The notes beneath the pieces were generated by a model. That model saw nothing but the letters and a program-made list of their open reading frames with translations. It was not told where the DNA came from and made no database searches. From contig NW_004797330.1 of assembly GCF_000002075.1 (NCBI RefSeq), positions 852,418-916,417 of the forward strand: a stretch of DNA of 64,000 bases, given 5' to 3'. Of the stretch, positions 1-11,720 are shown piece after piece (within the stretch, counting starts at the first letter, position 1; each line of letters starts with the position of its first letter). Source of the DNA: Aplysia californica. Its lineage: Eukaryota; Mollusca; Gastropoda; Aplysiida; Aplysiidae. The position numbers and the translations under genes were made by a program.

Positions 1-45
1 TATAATCTCCTATAATGTGTGCGAGACTGTAGAGAATAGTATCAC

Positions 46-447
46 CTGGGCGTTGCTACTGACTGAAGTGTCTTTAGGCCATTTCCAAAGGGGGGACAAT
101 AACATCTCGAGTTCTTATGCACAGTAGCATTGTAATTGTAAATTGGCTGATTCATTAATGTCACGCTCATAACTGTGCCTGATTTACAAAAGAGAACTGC
201 TGCTTTTTCTTTCCTAATCCTTACTATTGTCCTTCTCTACATCTTTTGTATGTTTGTCACACTCTTGTGAGCCGCTATTTCCGGGGTGCCTTGATAGTCG
301 AACCAGACGTTGTACTGTTGAGGCTAGAGAGATGAGTAGAGTAAGTCTGATTCCCAGTAAGGACTTCTCTGTTGACATCCAACCCTTGGCGCTCATATGA
401 CCTTGTCCAGTTTCGAGCGCCGTAAAACCTCTATTAAAACTAAAAAG
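46..447 (+). repeat. SINE-like element, type A, with shared hairpin tail
   Basis: A second copy lies at 59802-60213. Both run from 'tgctactgactgaag' through a pyrimidine-rich middle to the tail found on two other SINE bodies in this window. The tail starts with GGCGCTC and closes with GAGCGCC, so it can form a 7-bp stem, and ends in an A-rich run. I see no convincing pol III A or B box. The roughly 100-codon open frame on the other strand is repeat-derived and not a gene. Confidence 0.75.
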
Positions 448-450
448 AAT

Positions 451-1176
451 AGTATCAGACTTGTTAAAAAAAAAATTGATGTAGGGCCTACGTGTAGTCA
501 GAAAACAGTTTTTAATCATTACAACTCGATCTAGCTAAAATGGTATTGTATGAATTTGTCTGAAAGATAGTTATTTGAGAGCATCCATGAGGAAAAAAAA
601 AAATTGGTGGTCACCATAGTCGTCAGTGTTCACAGCTAATTAATCAGATTTAGTCATTGAAAAAACTTATTTCATAAACTATAGATCTATATCTAAAGTA
701 CGATATCAAGACAACTTGCTTGTCAAATAATAAACTGTTATTGTAGGCTACAATGAAAAATAAAGGACCCCCCCCCCCAGCTCTTAATTTCACTTTTTTT
801 ACAGTGTGCCTGCCAGGAATGATGGCGGCACGATTGAGTACCTGCTTTCATTTCTCCGACGAATTAAAGAACTTACTAAGTTAAGATTACATGTATTTGA
901 ATATCTATGGTCATTTGTGAATCGGAAGCGATGCCACTTGTAGTACGTTTGGATTCATTCAGCTTTTTTTCGATATTAATTCAGACCTTAAGAAAAGAAA
1001 GTACTTTGAAAAAAAAAAGAAAATTATTATTGTCTTTGAAGTTTCTCAAACTTATCTTATAACAAATTGTTTTGTAATGTTAATTCCAGTTTTCATAATC
1101 AAGGCACAGGAAGTGACATCATTCGACATTCGTCCTTTGCCTAACCAAGTGAGATTTGAGGAACACAAAACTAACT
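451..1176. other. 5' flank and putative 5' UTR of UQCRFS1
   Basis: AT-rich single-copy-looking DNA with a poly-C run near 769-778 and several A/T runs. It must hold the promoter or 5' UTR of UQCRFS1, but I see no decisive TATA box or initiator. A stop codon in frame with the UQCRFS1 start lies at 1150-1152. Confidence 0.4.
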
Positions 1177-1381
1177 ATGATAGGCCTGTCTCTCCCCAAA
1201 TCCCAGCTGATTCAAGCTGTCACAAAAGTTGTGCCGAGGGGAAACCCCACTTCGGTTTCCCTGCCTACTTTAGCAGCAGCTTCAAATGTTGCTGTTCAGC
1301 AGCCAGCGAAGAAACTCACGAACTTTTCTCTTTCTCAAGATGCAAAGCTGGGCGCTCTCAAGGTGTCCTCCTCTCTGGCAG
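1177..1381 (+). CDS. UQCRFS1: UQCRFS1 coding exon 1
   Basis: Codons 1-68 plus one base, starting [13 protein letters not shown] and ending SSSLAG. This is the mitochondrial presequence, rich in S, K, R and A with no acidic cluster. The donor is GTAGGC at 1382. An A at -3 of the ATG fits a usable start context. Presequences diverge fast, so the start is less certain than the other exons. Confidence 0.85.
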
Positions 1382-4300
1382 GTAGGCCTGACTGACACTG
1401 ACTTGTGTAAGCTGTGTGGCAGGGGATGGTCTGTGTTTGTTCCCTGTTTATTGGGAGAATCGTTTCACTGTATCATTGAAAACTGGTTGTTTGGATTTAC
1501 TAAATTCATTATTCTGAGTCTCATAAGTCCTAAGCCCAAGGTGCCAACAAGGACAAACACATGAAGCTGCATTGAGCACTGTACAACATCGATTAAACAT
1601 AGAAGGACGCTAACTATTTTAAAGTAAGGTTGCCAGTTTGTGTGACGTCAGACTGGAACACCCCCTCCGATCATGTGACTATATGTAAATATAGCCAACG
1701 GGATGGCACGATGCTTAAGTGCAATGTTTTTCCAGGAATACTGGTAGGCTTAACTCACTTCAGACGGGTCACACAACAGTTGCGTGACCCCGCCGCGACG
1801 CTCGCTACGGGTCTCACAAGCCCTGCGTGACCAACTTTGGAATTTTTTTTTCGCTCTACAAATCACGCACGGATCGCGAGACCTGCCTCGTACCCTTGTT
1901 TGGCCAAGCCTGAGCTACTTAGACTCTTAGACTTCGTTTCGTATCTCTGGGGCCGGTAGTTTTTAAGTTATTGAAGGTGAAGGACAGTGACCCAAACTGG
2001 GGTTGAACAGACCGGAACTCGCGCTTTGTTTTTTTTCTATACAGCTGATAGTAATCCGACAGTCGCGTTGTAGTAACGGTCGAAGAAGTCGCATGAACAA
2101 GAATCACATAATTTCACCGTTTTCTGTACTTCTGTGCGTTTTACTAGTTCTAGTGTCTCAGAATATGATGTGTCTAATAGTTAGGATCCTGGATATGTAC
2201 CCGAACACGGCCCGAGTCGTAGTTCTAGGGCTAGATCTAGCACTAGTACCGGTGTTGTTTTTCGCGCAACGAAATCACAACGTCGTGCCGTACATCTGTC
2301 TCATGTAATTCAGTGTATGGGTCTGAATCAATGCACAGACCAGCTTTTATATTTTAACCAAACACTCGCACATGTATACAAATCAAACCAGAACACTTTG
2401 AACTTTTATTTTTGTTGTTGCAGTGAATTTCATTCTACTTGTCACGTCTCTGGAAATTTTTCGGAAAATCAAATTCATGCCAATTTTTAAAAAGTCATAC
2501 AAATTAAAGTGTTAGACTTGGACAACTTTAGTTTTTTGTATTAGTTTAAGCTTGAATGTTACTTTACTGTGTCAAAAAATGATTACAATAGGGTAATTCT
2601 GAGAGTTGTGGTGATTTATTGAAATACCCCCAAAAACGCCAGTCTTCAACGCTTGTGACTGGTGAAAGGGCCCAGTTGCAAGTGAGTTAATGAATGTGAT
2701 ATGATGCGGCGCGGTGCTCCGATATGAATAGCCTCTTTTGTACAGTAGATCTAGAGGAAACGTTCAAAGAATGAATTCAATAGATGCAGTGAACCGGAAA
2801 ATTAGGAAGCTCTAACCCATCAATGTCTCAATGAAGTAGCAATGCCAACAATGAAAATTTAATTTTGGCCAGCACTATTTCTCCGAACGTTCGGAAAAAT
2901 AAAGTAGCAATGCCAATGAAAATTTAAATTTTCACTTTAGCCCTTTTTTATTTGGTACCTAAGAAAGAATTTTCAATTCTAAGAATTATGCTTCTTGAAT
3001 TTTAAGAATCGTTTAATAAATAAAAAAGTTATGGGGTTGTAAAGCTCTGCAAAATATGGATGACCCACATATAGGAAAATACTCCTAAAAAGTGGACCAC
3101 GCAGTAACAGATTCTGTAAGAAAATTGACGATATGTCGGTAACTAATCGGAGTGTTAGAGAGAAACTTGGCTACCCGATAGTTTTTGGGTGTAGAAATCA
3201 TTTCTGCAGTCAGATTTACTACCCATTTCGTAGTTATTTTGTTATAATTAAAATTTTGGTGTACATATTACGATTTTGCGAAAAAGGGGTGTCGGGATGA
3301 GTCCATTTTATTTATAGCATCGTATCACAACATGGGATCTTTAAGAATATATGTCGGCAGCGTGACTAAATAATTGCAAAGCTTTTTATGATGACTTTAG
3401 ACCTTGCCAACCGTAAAAGATAAGTTAATTCAATCTAGTATGCCGTACAATTAAAAATTCTTTTTCCTCGTTGAGACGCGAACACCCCGAGACGAGATAA
3501 CCTCGCCTCGGAATACCCCCATTGCGATGTTACAGGGGAATAGAGAGAAAAACAACCGGATGCGCGCGCCCGCCATTGCCCTATTTCAAGTGACCAATGA
3601 ACGGGCCCGGAATAGTCATGCGGGGATTTGTAGGTCACATAAATTTGCCGCGAGAGTGAGGGGAAAATGGCCGGTCTCCGTGCGAAGCCGCTTTGGATAC
3701 GGGGGTAGTCGTAGATTTACGATCGGGTCTAAACAACTACTTGACACAGAACATTCAAATTTGAGCACACTATAGAGGATAAATAGGTCTATTACCATAT
3801 CGGCGTTGAAATTCAAACTCCTTATAGTTTTTGGTGTACCCGATACGAAAGTGTTCCCGACACCAAAAGTATAGGTTAATTTATGTGTACGAACTTCAAC
3901 ATCAACATATCATTAGTTTGCCCTATTTTCTGATTAGTTGCCGAGTTTCATTCGGATTGGTTCGGAAATAGAGCAGACCGAGGTTGACAAAGTAAGTCAC
4001 CTACTCTTCGGCCGGGTCCGCAAAATCGCCCGCAAACGAGGACCAAATTTTCGCCGCGCGGGAAAGCCCGATTGGCATTGCTAAATAAAGCTGGGCACTA
4101 TTTCTCCGAACACCCTGAAATCACATCCTTTCCCGCAAATTTCGGATATTATATAGATCTATAATTATAGTATAGTCCTACCAAAGATTGTTCGTGTACA
4201 ATGTGGTTCAATCGTTCCAAAAAATGTCCGCAGTAAATATTTATAGAAAGAAAAGCTACAGTTCCAAACAGTTTTTCGCTACATGTACAGATATGACGTG

Positions 4301-7300
4301 TTGCCTATGAAGAGTGCTTCTCTTAAACTTAATGTGTTGTGTTCACTCGTGTGCTATCTAGATCTAGGTCAACGGAGGGTTATTGATAATGACACATAGA
4401 ACTAGCATCTGCGTTCGTCGCGGCCGCGACCAATCAACCGTGGCTCGATTTTTTGGTCCCCGAATCGGGGAATAAAAGTCAAATAAAAAAAAGAAAGAAA
4501 TCGAACCTCTTTACTTTTGAACGAAAGTTCACCTTGCTTCACTTTGTCTCTTTCTCACTTGTTGTCACCACGTTGTTTTGTTGAACGTTACAGTTAGATC
4601 TACTTTTATTTTTCCCTCTTTGTGGCGTTTTATTTTGTAGTGTGTATTTTATTCTTTCTTGTTATTGTTCTGATGTGTTGTTTTTCTATCAATTTTTTTT
4701 TTGTTGGGGGAAAAAAGGGTTGTATAGTGTAACGTCATTTAATTTGATGTTCCTACCTTCATTAGATTCTAAATATATACATGTATATATTATATATAGA
4801 TTTAAATGTGTTATGTTAGAGCGTACGTTCCACCAAAACCGATTACATGTACTGACACTGACAGGCCCCTTAATAAATTATAATGTGTGTGATTCCATAA
4901 TTTACATGTAATATCCTGTACTTTGTTTTAAAATTACGCACATTTAGGGTTAAAACAGCCAATCTTCTTCGGACAGGTGAGCTGTGGACCAGGCTGGAGG
5001 GTGGGGGGGGGGTGTCGGTGTCGTCGTCTTGTAGTTGCTGACACTGATTTCTATTTAATAAAATATTACAAACACATGAATAACCCCTTCTCATAAGCTG
5101 ATAAGACATTACGAGTAGTTACGCCCCTTTAAATAACCTTTTTAGAAGCTTTTGTTGTTACGAATGATCTGGGGTTCGAAAGACTTGAAGCTACAGCGAG
5201 CACCTAGCACACCTCTGTGATTGGCCCAAATATAGATGACATATTTCCGCCATCTATTTTTGTCGTCTTCTGGGGTCTCCCTCGCCCGTTGACTAGATCT
5301 CGCCGTGACGGGCCCACTTTGCCGCTTAGCGCACGATGGGCAACATCACTTGATTTCATCGCGACTGCTTGGGCTGTATGTGTGTGTGTGTGCGCGCTTG
5401 TGTGTGTGTGTGTGTACAACTTTTGAGGAGAAGCAAAATTTATGGAATTAAAATTGCTGAGATTGTTTATAAAAGATAAAGTGGATTTCACGGGGCCCAC
5501 TTTCCCAGTGTTTTTCAGGATTTTGGACTTTTTCAAAGGGTTATGTATTTTGTATAATTGGAAAGGTCTTTTAAAGACGAATTTAGAAATGTTAGAGAGA
5601 CAGCAAAGGCTTGTGAAAAAAGTTATTCAATAAAATGTAACTTTACCTTGGTGCAAACAACACAATCCATGACTATCACCAAGTGGGTGGTTGGTGGGTG
5701 CTCTGGTGTGGTTTGCTTCTCTTTTCCTATCAAACATCTATCTTCCTTATCTCCCTTCCTTCTTTTTTATGTTTGTTACTCTCTTGTAACACTAACACCT
5801 CTAATCTTCTGGCGCTCATATGACCTTATGCAGTTGCGAGCGCCGTAAAACCTCTACTAAAACAAACAAAGAATATCACCAAATTTTGTATGGTAATCCG
5901 TGTTACCGAATTCACTGGCCACAAAAATCTTAATGTACACAATAAATGAAAATAATTAAAATTAAAATAAACAAGAAAAAAAGAAAGAAAAAAAAAGAAA
6001 GGAGTGGCCAGCCCTTTTTTTTCATCATTTCATTAGCTTTCTGTTAATATCCCCTTTTTTATCTTTGGATCAGGAACTTCACAAGTTCGTTTTGCACACA
6101 CTGACCTGAAGGTGCCGGATTTTTCGGATTACAGAAGGGATCAAGTTAAAAATTCATCTTCGTCTCACAAGGCCACTGACAGTCAGAGAAAACTGACATC
6201 TTATCTGGTTGTTGGAGGTAAGCAGGTGTTTTCTTATTAAACTTGTTTCTGTTCTTATCTTAGATGCAGTAATGTTTCTAAATCAGTGCTAGATTTATTA
6301 CTTGTTCCTTCAAGGTCTCTATGCAGTTCCAAGAATGTGTACTTGTCAAAAAAACTTACACAACTAAATGTTATTTTGACATGTGCTTTCTGTTGCAACT
6401 CTATAATTTATCCCAAAAAAAACAACTGATGCGTATACTTCAGCTATTTCTTGGGATGATGTCCATATTTCTACAGTTCAGTTGGCCATCCTCTTTATAT
6501 GTGCTTTCGAGAAAATATTTTTGTTTAGTCGCTGATCTACAGAAGTGCCATACAAAATTTTTTGAGAATAAGTAAATTAATTAATGGGCTAGAATGTTTT
6601 AAATGTAGACAGACGAAAGTGAACAAGTTATGGGAAAACAAGTATCTAGTAGGCCTACATTAAGTCTTGACTGAGTCAGCTGTGAAGTATGTACTACACC
6701 TAAATACTGTCAAACCTGTGTAAGACGGCTACCCATTGTCAAGGAGAAAAGTGGCCGCATGAGACAGGTGGCCGTCTTAGGCAGGACTGATCAAGATAAA
6801 GAAAACAAACCATTCCCATCTGAGGCCCCAATCGAAAGTAGCCCCATTGTTGTTGTCTTTGTTGGTGTTGTTGCTGTTGGTTTGTATTTCGTTTGTAATT
6901 TTTATTTTGTCGCTGATTTTGCACAATGGTGACAATAAAATGATATGTATCAGACAAGGAAGACCGAGTGCCATGTTAAAAAAAACACATGGGTCGCCAC
7001 CACTTGGAGAACGAGGGATGCTTCTGTAACAAGTTCATGTTGACGTCCTTTGTTACTTTGTTACAGACTGGGTCGACTCGGAGAACGAGGGACGCTTCTG
7101 TAACAAGTTCATGTTGACGTCCTTTGTTACGTTGTTACAGACTGGGTAAACAGTTACTTCTCATCTCACTTACGATTTGTGTATGAGTTCTGGGCGGGGC
7201 TTATGGGTTATGAGGGATCACACGCTAACTCACCTGCAGCTGAAAATTGGTAGCTATTGGTCAACAGTGGGAGGGGCCTACGCAACATGATCGGTTGGAG

Positions 7301-10300
7301 GGACTACCTAACAACAACGACAGGTGGTTGTATTATGACGGCTCGCCCACAACGCCAGGGGCCAATGCACAATTTATGACAAAACGTAATGGATTCACTA
7401 AAGTGACCGTCTTAGACAGGTATTATTGCTTAGTATTATAGGGGTTGTGTGTTAAATTATTGTGGCCTCGGCCGCGTTGGACAGGTGCCCGTTTTACACA
7501 GTTAAATTATATAGAAAAAACGCAAGGGGGGAAATGGAAAGTGGCCGTTTGTACAGGTGACCGTCTAATAGAGGTGGCCGTCAGGGCAGGTTCGACTGTA
7601 ATACTTTGTATTTGTTAATTTTTCAGCTGGTGCGGTGGCTTGCACCTACAGTGCTAAAGCAATTGTTCGTGGCATTGTAAGCAATTTGAGCCCTGCTGCT
7701 GATGTGGTTGCTCTGTCCAAGATCGAGATCAAACTTGCAGACATCCCCGAGGGACGCAGCATGACCTTCAAGTGGAGGGGCAAACCTCTGTTTCTGAGAC
7801 ACAGAACCGATGAGGAAATTGAGACTGAGCGATCGGTGGATTTGAGCACTCTGAGGGACCCTGAGACAGATGAAGACAGAGCATCAAACCCTAAATTTCT
7901 GGTGCTTGTTGGAGTCTGCACTCACTTAGGCAAGTGATTTAGCGGAGAATCTAACTGCCAGTCTATAGTGTGGTTTAAAAATTTGTTGCGCAACTTATCC
8001 TCAAATATCTCTTTATCGGGTGACTCAGTGTTTCCGTACTTTGCAGAGCAGTTTGTATCAATTTGTCTTAACGTAATCATATTTTTCCACAATTGGCGCT
8101 ATAAATCTCCATCATGCGGAAAATGGGATTGTTTACAGCACTTCCCGCTTCTCACAAACATTTTGTTTACGCATATGATATGGTCTACATCACTGCTTAC
8201 CAATGGCACTTTTTAGTGGCAAAATTTCTTACAAGCAATTACTTTTATAGTGAATACATTTCTTACACTAAAGGTTCTCAAAATATATATGTTCAATAAG
8301 CATAATGTCATGATTTTTAAAAAAAATAACAGACTGCTTTTAGAGCAATATTGCCCCAGCTGTAAGCCTTTTAACTTGGATTTTTAATTAGTACTTAATA
8401 AGGGATTTTCTAGAATACAGTTAACAGGCGTTTACAAAAATATTGATCTATTATGACAAGTTGATACAAGCCATTGTGCAAAATCTGGAGAGTCTGTTTG
8501 ATAGTAGAAAAAATATTTGACAATACATTTTTTACTGCACTATATAAATTGTTTAGTTACTAGCGTTTTATTCAGGCGAATTTTCAGATCTGCAATCTGT
8601 GTTCTTAATGATCAAATTGAAACAAGAAAAAGGCATGCTGGAGAGGTAAATGGAATTTTGTGCATTTGTGTACAGATATTAGTGAAAATGTTGAATCCAA
8701 ATTTCTTGAACTAAGTTGTTGACTTGTAGTAATATTCCCTCTCTATTCCTTGTGGCTAGCTGTTACGGCTTGAACTGAAAAACCCAGAGGGAAAGAATGG
8801 GGGGGGGGGGGGGGGGGGGGTTATGTCATGCTCAGTATCTTTGGTTGTAAAATGAACAATCGAACTCTGCTACATAGTGCTTATGGCCAAGTTTTGCCAA
8901 CACATGAAAAGGAATGCCTAGATACTGAAACTCAGATATAATGAAGTCATCGGGCCTGACCTTCAATTACAGTATAATCCGCTTATATCGATATGCTGTG
9001 GGAAGTGGATTTGATGTTGATATATAAAAATGTCGATAACAAGGGGAGGTCAGCGGTAAAAGACAATACTACTTTTTAAAGCTGGTTGCTTCTCTAGATT
9101 CTTGAAACTAACAGGGAGGTGGGGGGGGTGTTGGAGTTACGGCCAAGATACTACACCCTACGGTAAGATGTTGCAGCTGCCTTTTTCCCTCTGTAAAAAA
9201 AACGTAGCACTCATAAAATAGGCCACGCCCCCAGCGAGCATGTGACTGAGCCCCGATGGCTTAGCCCTGGGCATGTGGGATAGAGTAGAGTATGTGAGCG
9301 TCCTAGTTAATCCTACTCTAGGGCCCGTTCTAATCTAGATCTAGATCTAGATCTAAATAATTATCTATCTACAAAACTAAAATATTGATCAACGTATTTC
9401 AATATTTATCTAGATCTAATTAATTATTTAAAAAGAAAAACTTTAGATTTAAAAATTGTCTCACTTCGATAATGAGTGATAAGATCAGAGGATAAATATA
9501 CTGTATGGGAAGGAGGGAGGGGGGGACAGAACTATTAAGCTACTACAGATTAAATGACAAACATGCACACAGAGAGATAGATGAGTGGGTGACTGAGTGA
9601 GTGAGAGAGATAGAGGGAGAGAGAGAGAGAGAGAGAAAATACAAAGAATACAACATAAAAGTATATATATGTCTTAATAACTCGCTCTCTCTTTTCTAAG
9701 GGCTCACGCTCTCCTAGCCTTGACAACGCCGGGGTGAAAGTTTACGACACACTTTCCCCGGTGACACAGTCACCTATGCACTCTTTGGACCTTCGTTAGG
9801 TGCTTTCAATTTTCCTCGACTACACAGCTCATCATATACGGAATAATAATATGCTTGAGGTGCTACCGTGCTGTGTGTGTCCCTGAGATTTAAGTGTTAT
9901 AAATCACGCCGAACCACTTTTAAGGCAACTTTTTCATCAGATGAAAATTACTTAAAACAAATTTGGAGGTGAAACGGTTTCGGCCCCGCCATCCAGGAGA
10001 ATCGAGAGCTAATTTAGAATAAAGAGATGGAAGACAAAGTTGATTCTCCTCGTTTGAATGGTTCTTAAAATGCTGTGATGGTGGCCATGTTATGATGATA
10101 AAATGTACAGAAGTGGTCAGGACATATAGTGTGCGTGTGTGTGTGCGTGCGTACGTGCGTGCATGCATGCATGTGTGTATGAGTATGTGTGGTGAGAGAG
10201 AATTGAATTGAATTTGACTTTACTGACTTTCGAGGTCAATGGCCCATACGTCATAAAAAGTTACAAGTTAATATGCAAAATACTGATCTCTCTGTGTTGT

Positions 10301-11284
10301 GCTAAAGAACAAATTACATAATAACCTACAACACAGAAAACATATAAAACATTTGCATCTAAAATCTAGTTCTACACCTAATGGAATGGGCCCTCACACA
10401 ACAAAGTACAGAGTACAAAACATTTGTCATAGTCATGGACGCGTGATGCAGATTGTAAACAACGCTTACAGGCTGGACTCTGATCTCTCTAGTTTAGCTC
10501 TACTAATCTAGACTTTAGATTAAAAAATCAATTTCACATTGTCTTTCCATTTTTCGTCCTTTGGGAATCTGAAGAAAGACAATTATTTGGGTTTTCCTCT
10601 GGAATTAGAACGGCCGATTGCTGAACAAAACTGGCCAGTATGCCTACAGCATGAACGTTGCGAGTCACCCGCCGTGTTTGTTTAAATACTGTCGCACGCT
10701 CGCTGCTAGTGGCGCTACGAGTCGATGTGCCTCACAAAATTGGGCCAGTGCAGCATCTTACGGTAGGCTGTACTATCTTTGGTTACGGTACCAAAGAGTA
10801 ACACGAGGCGCACACTACACACCAGTGCAAACTTTGTTGTAGCATCCTTGTAAGGCCTGTTTATGGTCGCTTGCTGAGGAAAATAGAAAGGCGAGGCACT
10901 GACTTACTGACAGTGGCACTTGCCAACGATGCCACTGTAGGTTCATGACTCTGCAACTCTGCTAAAAAAAAATGTTGTTTCTGTTCTCTTTTAATAGTTA
11001 CCGGCACTGATTCTGGTGTGGAGCATCTGAAATTGATTTTAATGATCTTAAGACTTGTATGATGGTTTATCTCCTTTCACTGTTTATAATAAATTTACAT
11101 TTTCATTTTTTCATTGGCAGGATGTGTGCCTATTGCTGATGCTGGAGACTTTGGTGGCTACTACTGCCCATGCCATGGCTCCCATTATGACGGCTCTGGG
11201 AGAATCCGCAAAGGCCCAGCTCCCCTCAATCTTGAGGTTCCTCCTTATGAGTATTTAGATGAAAGTACTTTGGTTGTTGGGTAA
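1177..11284 (+). CDS. UQCRFS1: Cytochrome b-c1 complex subunit Rieske, mitochondrial (gene span, 4 coding exons)
   Basis: Catalytic iron-sulfur subunit of respiratory complex III, which passes electrons from ubiquinol to cytochrome c1 at the inner mitochondrial membrane. The exons join in phase to 271 codons (the human protein has 274). Residues 1-75 are a basic, hydroxylated presequence. Mature-type sequence starts near [10 protein letters not shown] (76-85). One hydrophobic segment follows at about 110-135, then the soluble Rieske head. Box 1 is CTHLGC (214-219) and box 2 is CPCHGS (233-238). Family knowledge makes C214, H216, C233 and H236 the 2Fe-2S ligands and C219-C235 the disulfide; all are present. 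The protein ends in VVG, as in relatives. Intron 3 splits box 1 and uses a GC donor. The start is the first ATG after an in-frame stop at 1150. The gene looks intact. Coordinates span the introns; exons are listed separately. Confidence 0.95.
2867..4980 (-). mobile_element. P1-type palindromic TIR element, partial, interrupted by element X
   Basis: It opens with GGCC, then an arm CTATTTCTCCGAAC and its near-perfect inverse, as at the right end of the P1 element ending at 45237. After the inserted element X (2905-4083), the P1 body resumes at 4084 and matches the reverse complement of 44252-45135 to about 4980. The opposite end of the element (CGAAGTGACTATT type) is not found nearby, so this copy looks truncated. 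Confidence 0.65.
2905..4083. mobile_element. TIR element X inserted in a P1 element
   Basis: The ends TAGCAATGCC and GGCATTGCTA are a perfect 10-bp inverted pair. The flanks are AATAAAG on both sides (2898-2904 and 4084-4090), or 8 bp AAATAAAG if the outermost A is counted as target. The same P1 sequence without this insert is seen at the other P1 copy near 45108-45237. A second X-like end sits just outside at 2838-2866. No transposase frame is visible inside. Confidence 0.6.
5380..5416. repeat. (TG)n microsatellite
   Basis: A run of TG with CG interruptions inside UQCRFS1 intron 1. It explains the short VCVCV-type frames here. Confidence 0.85.
5683..5873 (+). repeat. SINE-like element, type B, with 9-bp target duplication
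   Basis: It starts GTGGGTGGTTGGTGGGTG, has a CT-rich middle with 'ttgttactctcttgtaac', and ends in the shared hairpin tail with a GGCGCTC/GAGCGCC stem. The flanks carry TATCACCAA at 5674-5682 and 5874-5882, a perfect 9-bp duplication, so both ends of this copy are well defined at about 191 bp. Other copies lie at 24383, 29726, 31440, 34690, 56908 and 61897. Confidence 0.85.
6074..6217 (+). CDS. UQCRFS1: UQCRFS1 coding exon 2
   Basis: Finishes G69 and encodes residues 70-116, including [15 protein letters not shown], the conserved start of the mature protein, and the entry to the transmembrane helix (LTSYLVVG). Acceptor CAG at 6071-6073; donor GTAAGC at 6218. Phases match both neighbours. Confidence 0.95.
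6707..7598. mobile_element. M1 family MITE (TIR element, TA target)
   Basis: The ends CTGTCAAACCTG and CAGGTTCGACTG are inverted and flanked by TA (6705-6706 and 7599-7600), as expected for Tc1/mariner-like non-autonomous elements. 'gtggccgtcttag' modules lie near both ends. Related copies are at 28205, 35410 and 57954. There is no transposase frame. The 892-bp length is swollen by an internal 74-bp tandem duplication. Confidence 0.8.
7006..7148. repeat. 74-bp tandem duplication inside the M1 element
   Basis: The unit starting GGAGAACGAGGGATGC at 7006 recurs at 7080 with only a few differences. It is absent from the M1 copy at 57954, so it is private to this copy. Confidence 0.85.
7627..7929 (+). 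CDS. UQCRFS1: UQCRFS1 coding exon 3
   Basis: Completes A117 and encodes residues 118-217: the rest of the membrane helix, the hinge, and the first part of the Rieske head ([36 protein letters not shown]), ending GVCTHL inside box 1. The only donor that keeps frame and yields CTHLGC is GC at 7930-7931 (G then GCAAGT). The nearby GT at 7934 would destroy box 1. Confidence 0.96.
7963..8545 (-). mobile_element. M2 family MITE (CTATAGTGYGGT ends)
   Basis: Ends CTATAGTGTGGT and ACTGCACTATA are inverted. The body matches the reverse complement of the element at 38313-38983 over nearly its whole length, including 'gttgcgcaactt' and 'aaatatctc' beside the ends. It begins 34 bp inside UQCRFS1 intron 3. 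No coding capacity. Confidence 0.75.
8800..8820. repeat. Poly-G tract
   Basis: An uninterrupted run of about 21 G. Similar G or C runs occur near 22999, 28123, 29208, 40474 and 45688. Lengths at such runs are prone to sequencing error. Confidence 0.8.
9596..9636. repeat. (GA)n tract
   Basis: Purine microsatellite in UQCRFS1 intron 3. Confidence 0.8.
10128..10190. repeat. (GT/GC)n tract
   Basis: GTGTGTGCGTGCGTACGTGC-type alternating purine-pyrimidine DNA, which is capable of forming Z-DNA. The reverse-strand frame here is repeat-derived. Confidence 0.8.
11121..11284 (+). CDS. UQCRFS1: UQCRFS1 coding exon 4 (terminal)
   Basis: Completes G218 and encodes [20 protein letters not shown] and the rest of the Rieske fold ([15 protein letters not shown]), ending STLVVG with TAA at 11282-11284. 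It supplies ligands C233 and H236 and both disulfide cysteines (C219, C235). Confidence 0.97.
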
Positions 11285-11720
11285 TGAAATACAAGCACAT
11301 TTAAGAGGTTTATGGGATTTTGACCTGCAGTAATAGTGTCAAGTGATATGGTGTGAATGGCTGGTAAAGACTTGAGTGGAAGACATTTTGTTCCTTGAAG
11401 ATGTGAACTATTTATTTAGGAGAAGTGATGATGGACAGGTTTTGTACATTATGTATAGATATTGCTGTAGGAAGAAAGAAATTTGAAAGTTACGTTCTAG
11501 CATCTTTTGTCTGCTAGTTCTTTGTGTGCAGCTCTCTTTCTAAACAGTATACCATCTGTTCTATATGTTAAAAAAAGCTACAGTCTTGTCATGACGAAAG
11601 ATTAGCTGATGATAAAGTGACAGGTTTCATTTGGTGGGTAACATGCCTTCTGTTTATAGTAATTTTTGTGCTGCAGTCCACACAATTCCTTGAATAAAAA
11701 TTTGATGTCCTATGATTTTT
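11285..11720 (+). other. UQCRFS1: UQCRFS1 3' UTR
   Basis: About 430 bp from the stop to just beyond the AATAAA at 11693. The extent is inferred from that signal only. Confidence 0.6.
11693..11698 (+). terminator. UQCRFS1: Polyadenylation signal AATAAA
   Basis: Canonical hexamer 409 bp after the UQCRFS1 stop, followed by T/GT-rich sequence ('ttttttcataatgttttgagttttt') suited to cleavage-factor binding. Confidence 0.65.

Larger units (their letters stand above)
1382..6073 (+). other. UQCRFS1: UQCRFS1 intron 1 with nested repeats
   Basis: This 4.7-kb intron ends with acceptor CAG at 6071-6073. It holds a P1-type palindromic element end at 2867, an inserted element X (2905-4083), a P1 body matching 44252-45135 in reverse (4084-4980), a TG tract at 5380-5416 and a type B SINE (5683-5873). 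I see no gene in 1390-2860; the short frames there lack recognisable domains. Confidence 0.6.
6218..7626 (+). other. UQCRFS1: UQCRFS1 intron 2, mostly a TIR element
   Basis: 1.4 kb. About 490 bp of AT-rich sequence without a recognised feature is followed by the M1 element at 6707-7598, which ends only 28 bp before exon 3. Confidence 0.7.
7930..11120 (+). other. UQCRFS1: UQCRFS1 intron 3 (GC-AG type)
   Basis: Starts GCAAGT and ends CAG at 11118-11120. It holds an M2 MITE (7963-8545), a long G run (8800-8820), fragments of CAGTATAATCCG-type elements near 8930-9040, a GA tract (9596-9636) and a GT tract (10130-10175). I found no gene in 9650-11120. Confidence 0.75.
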
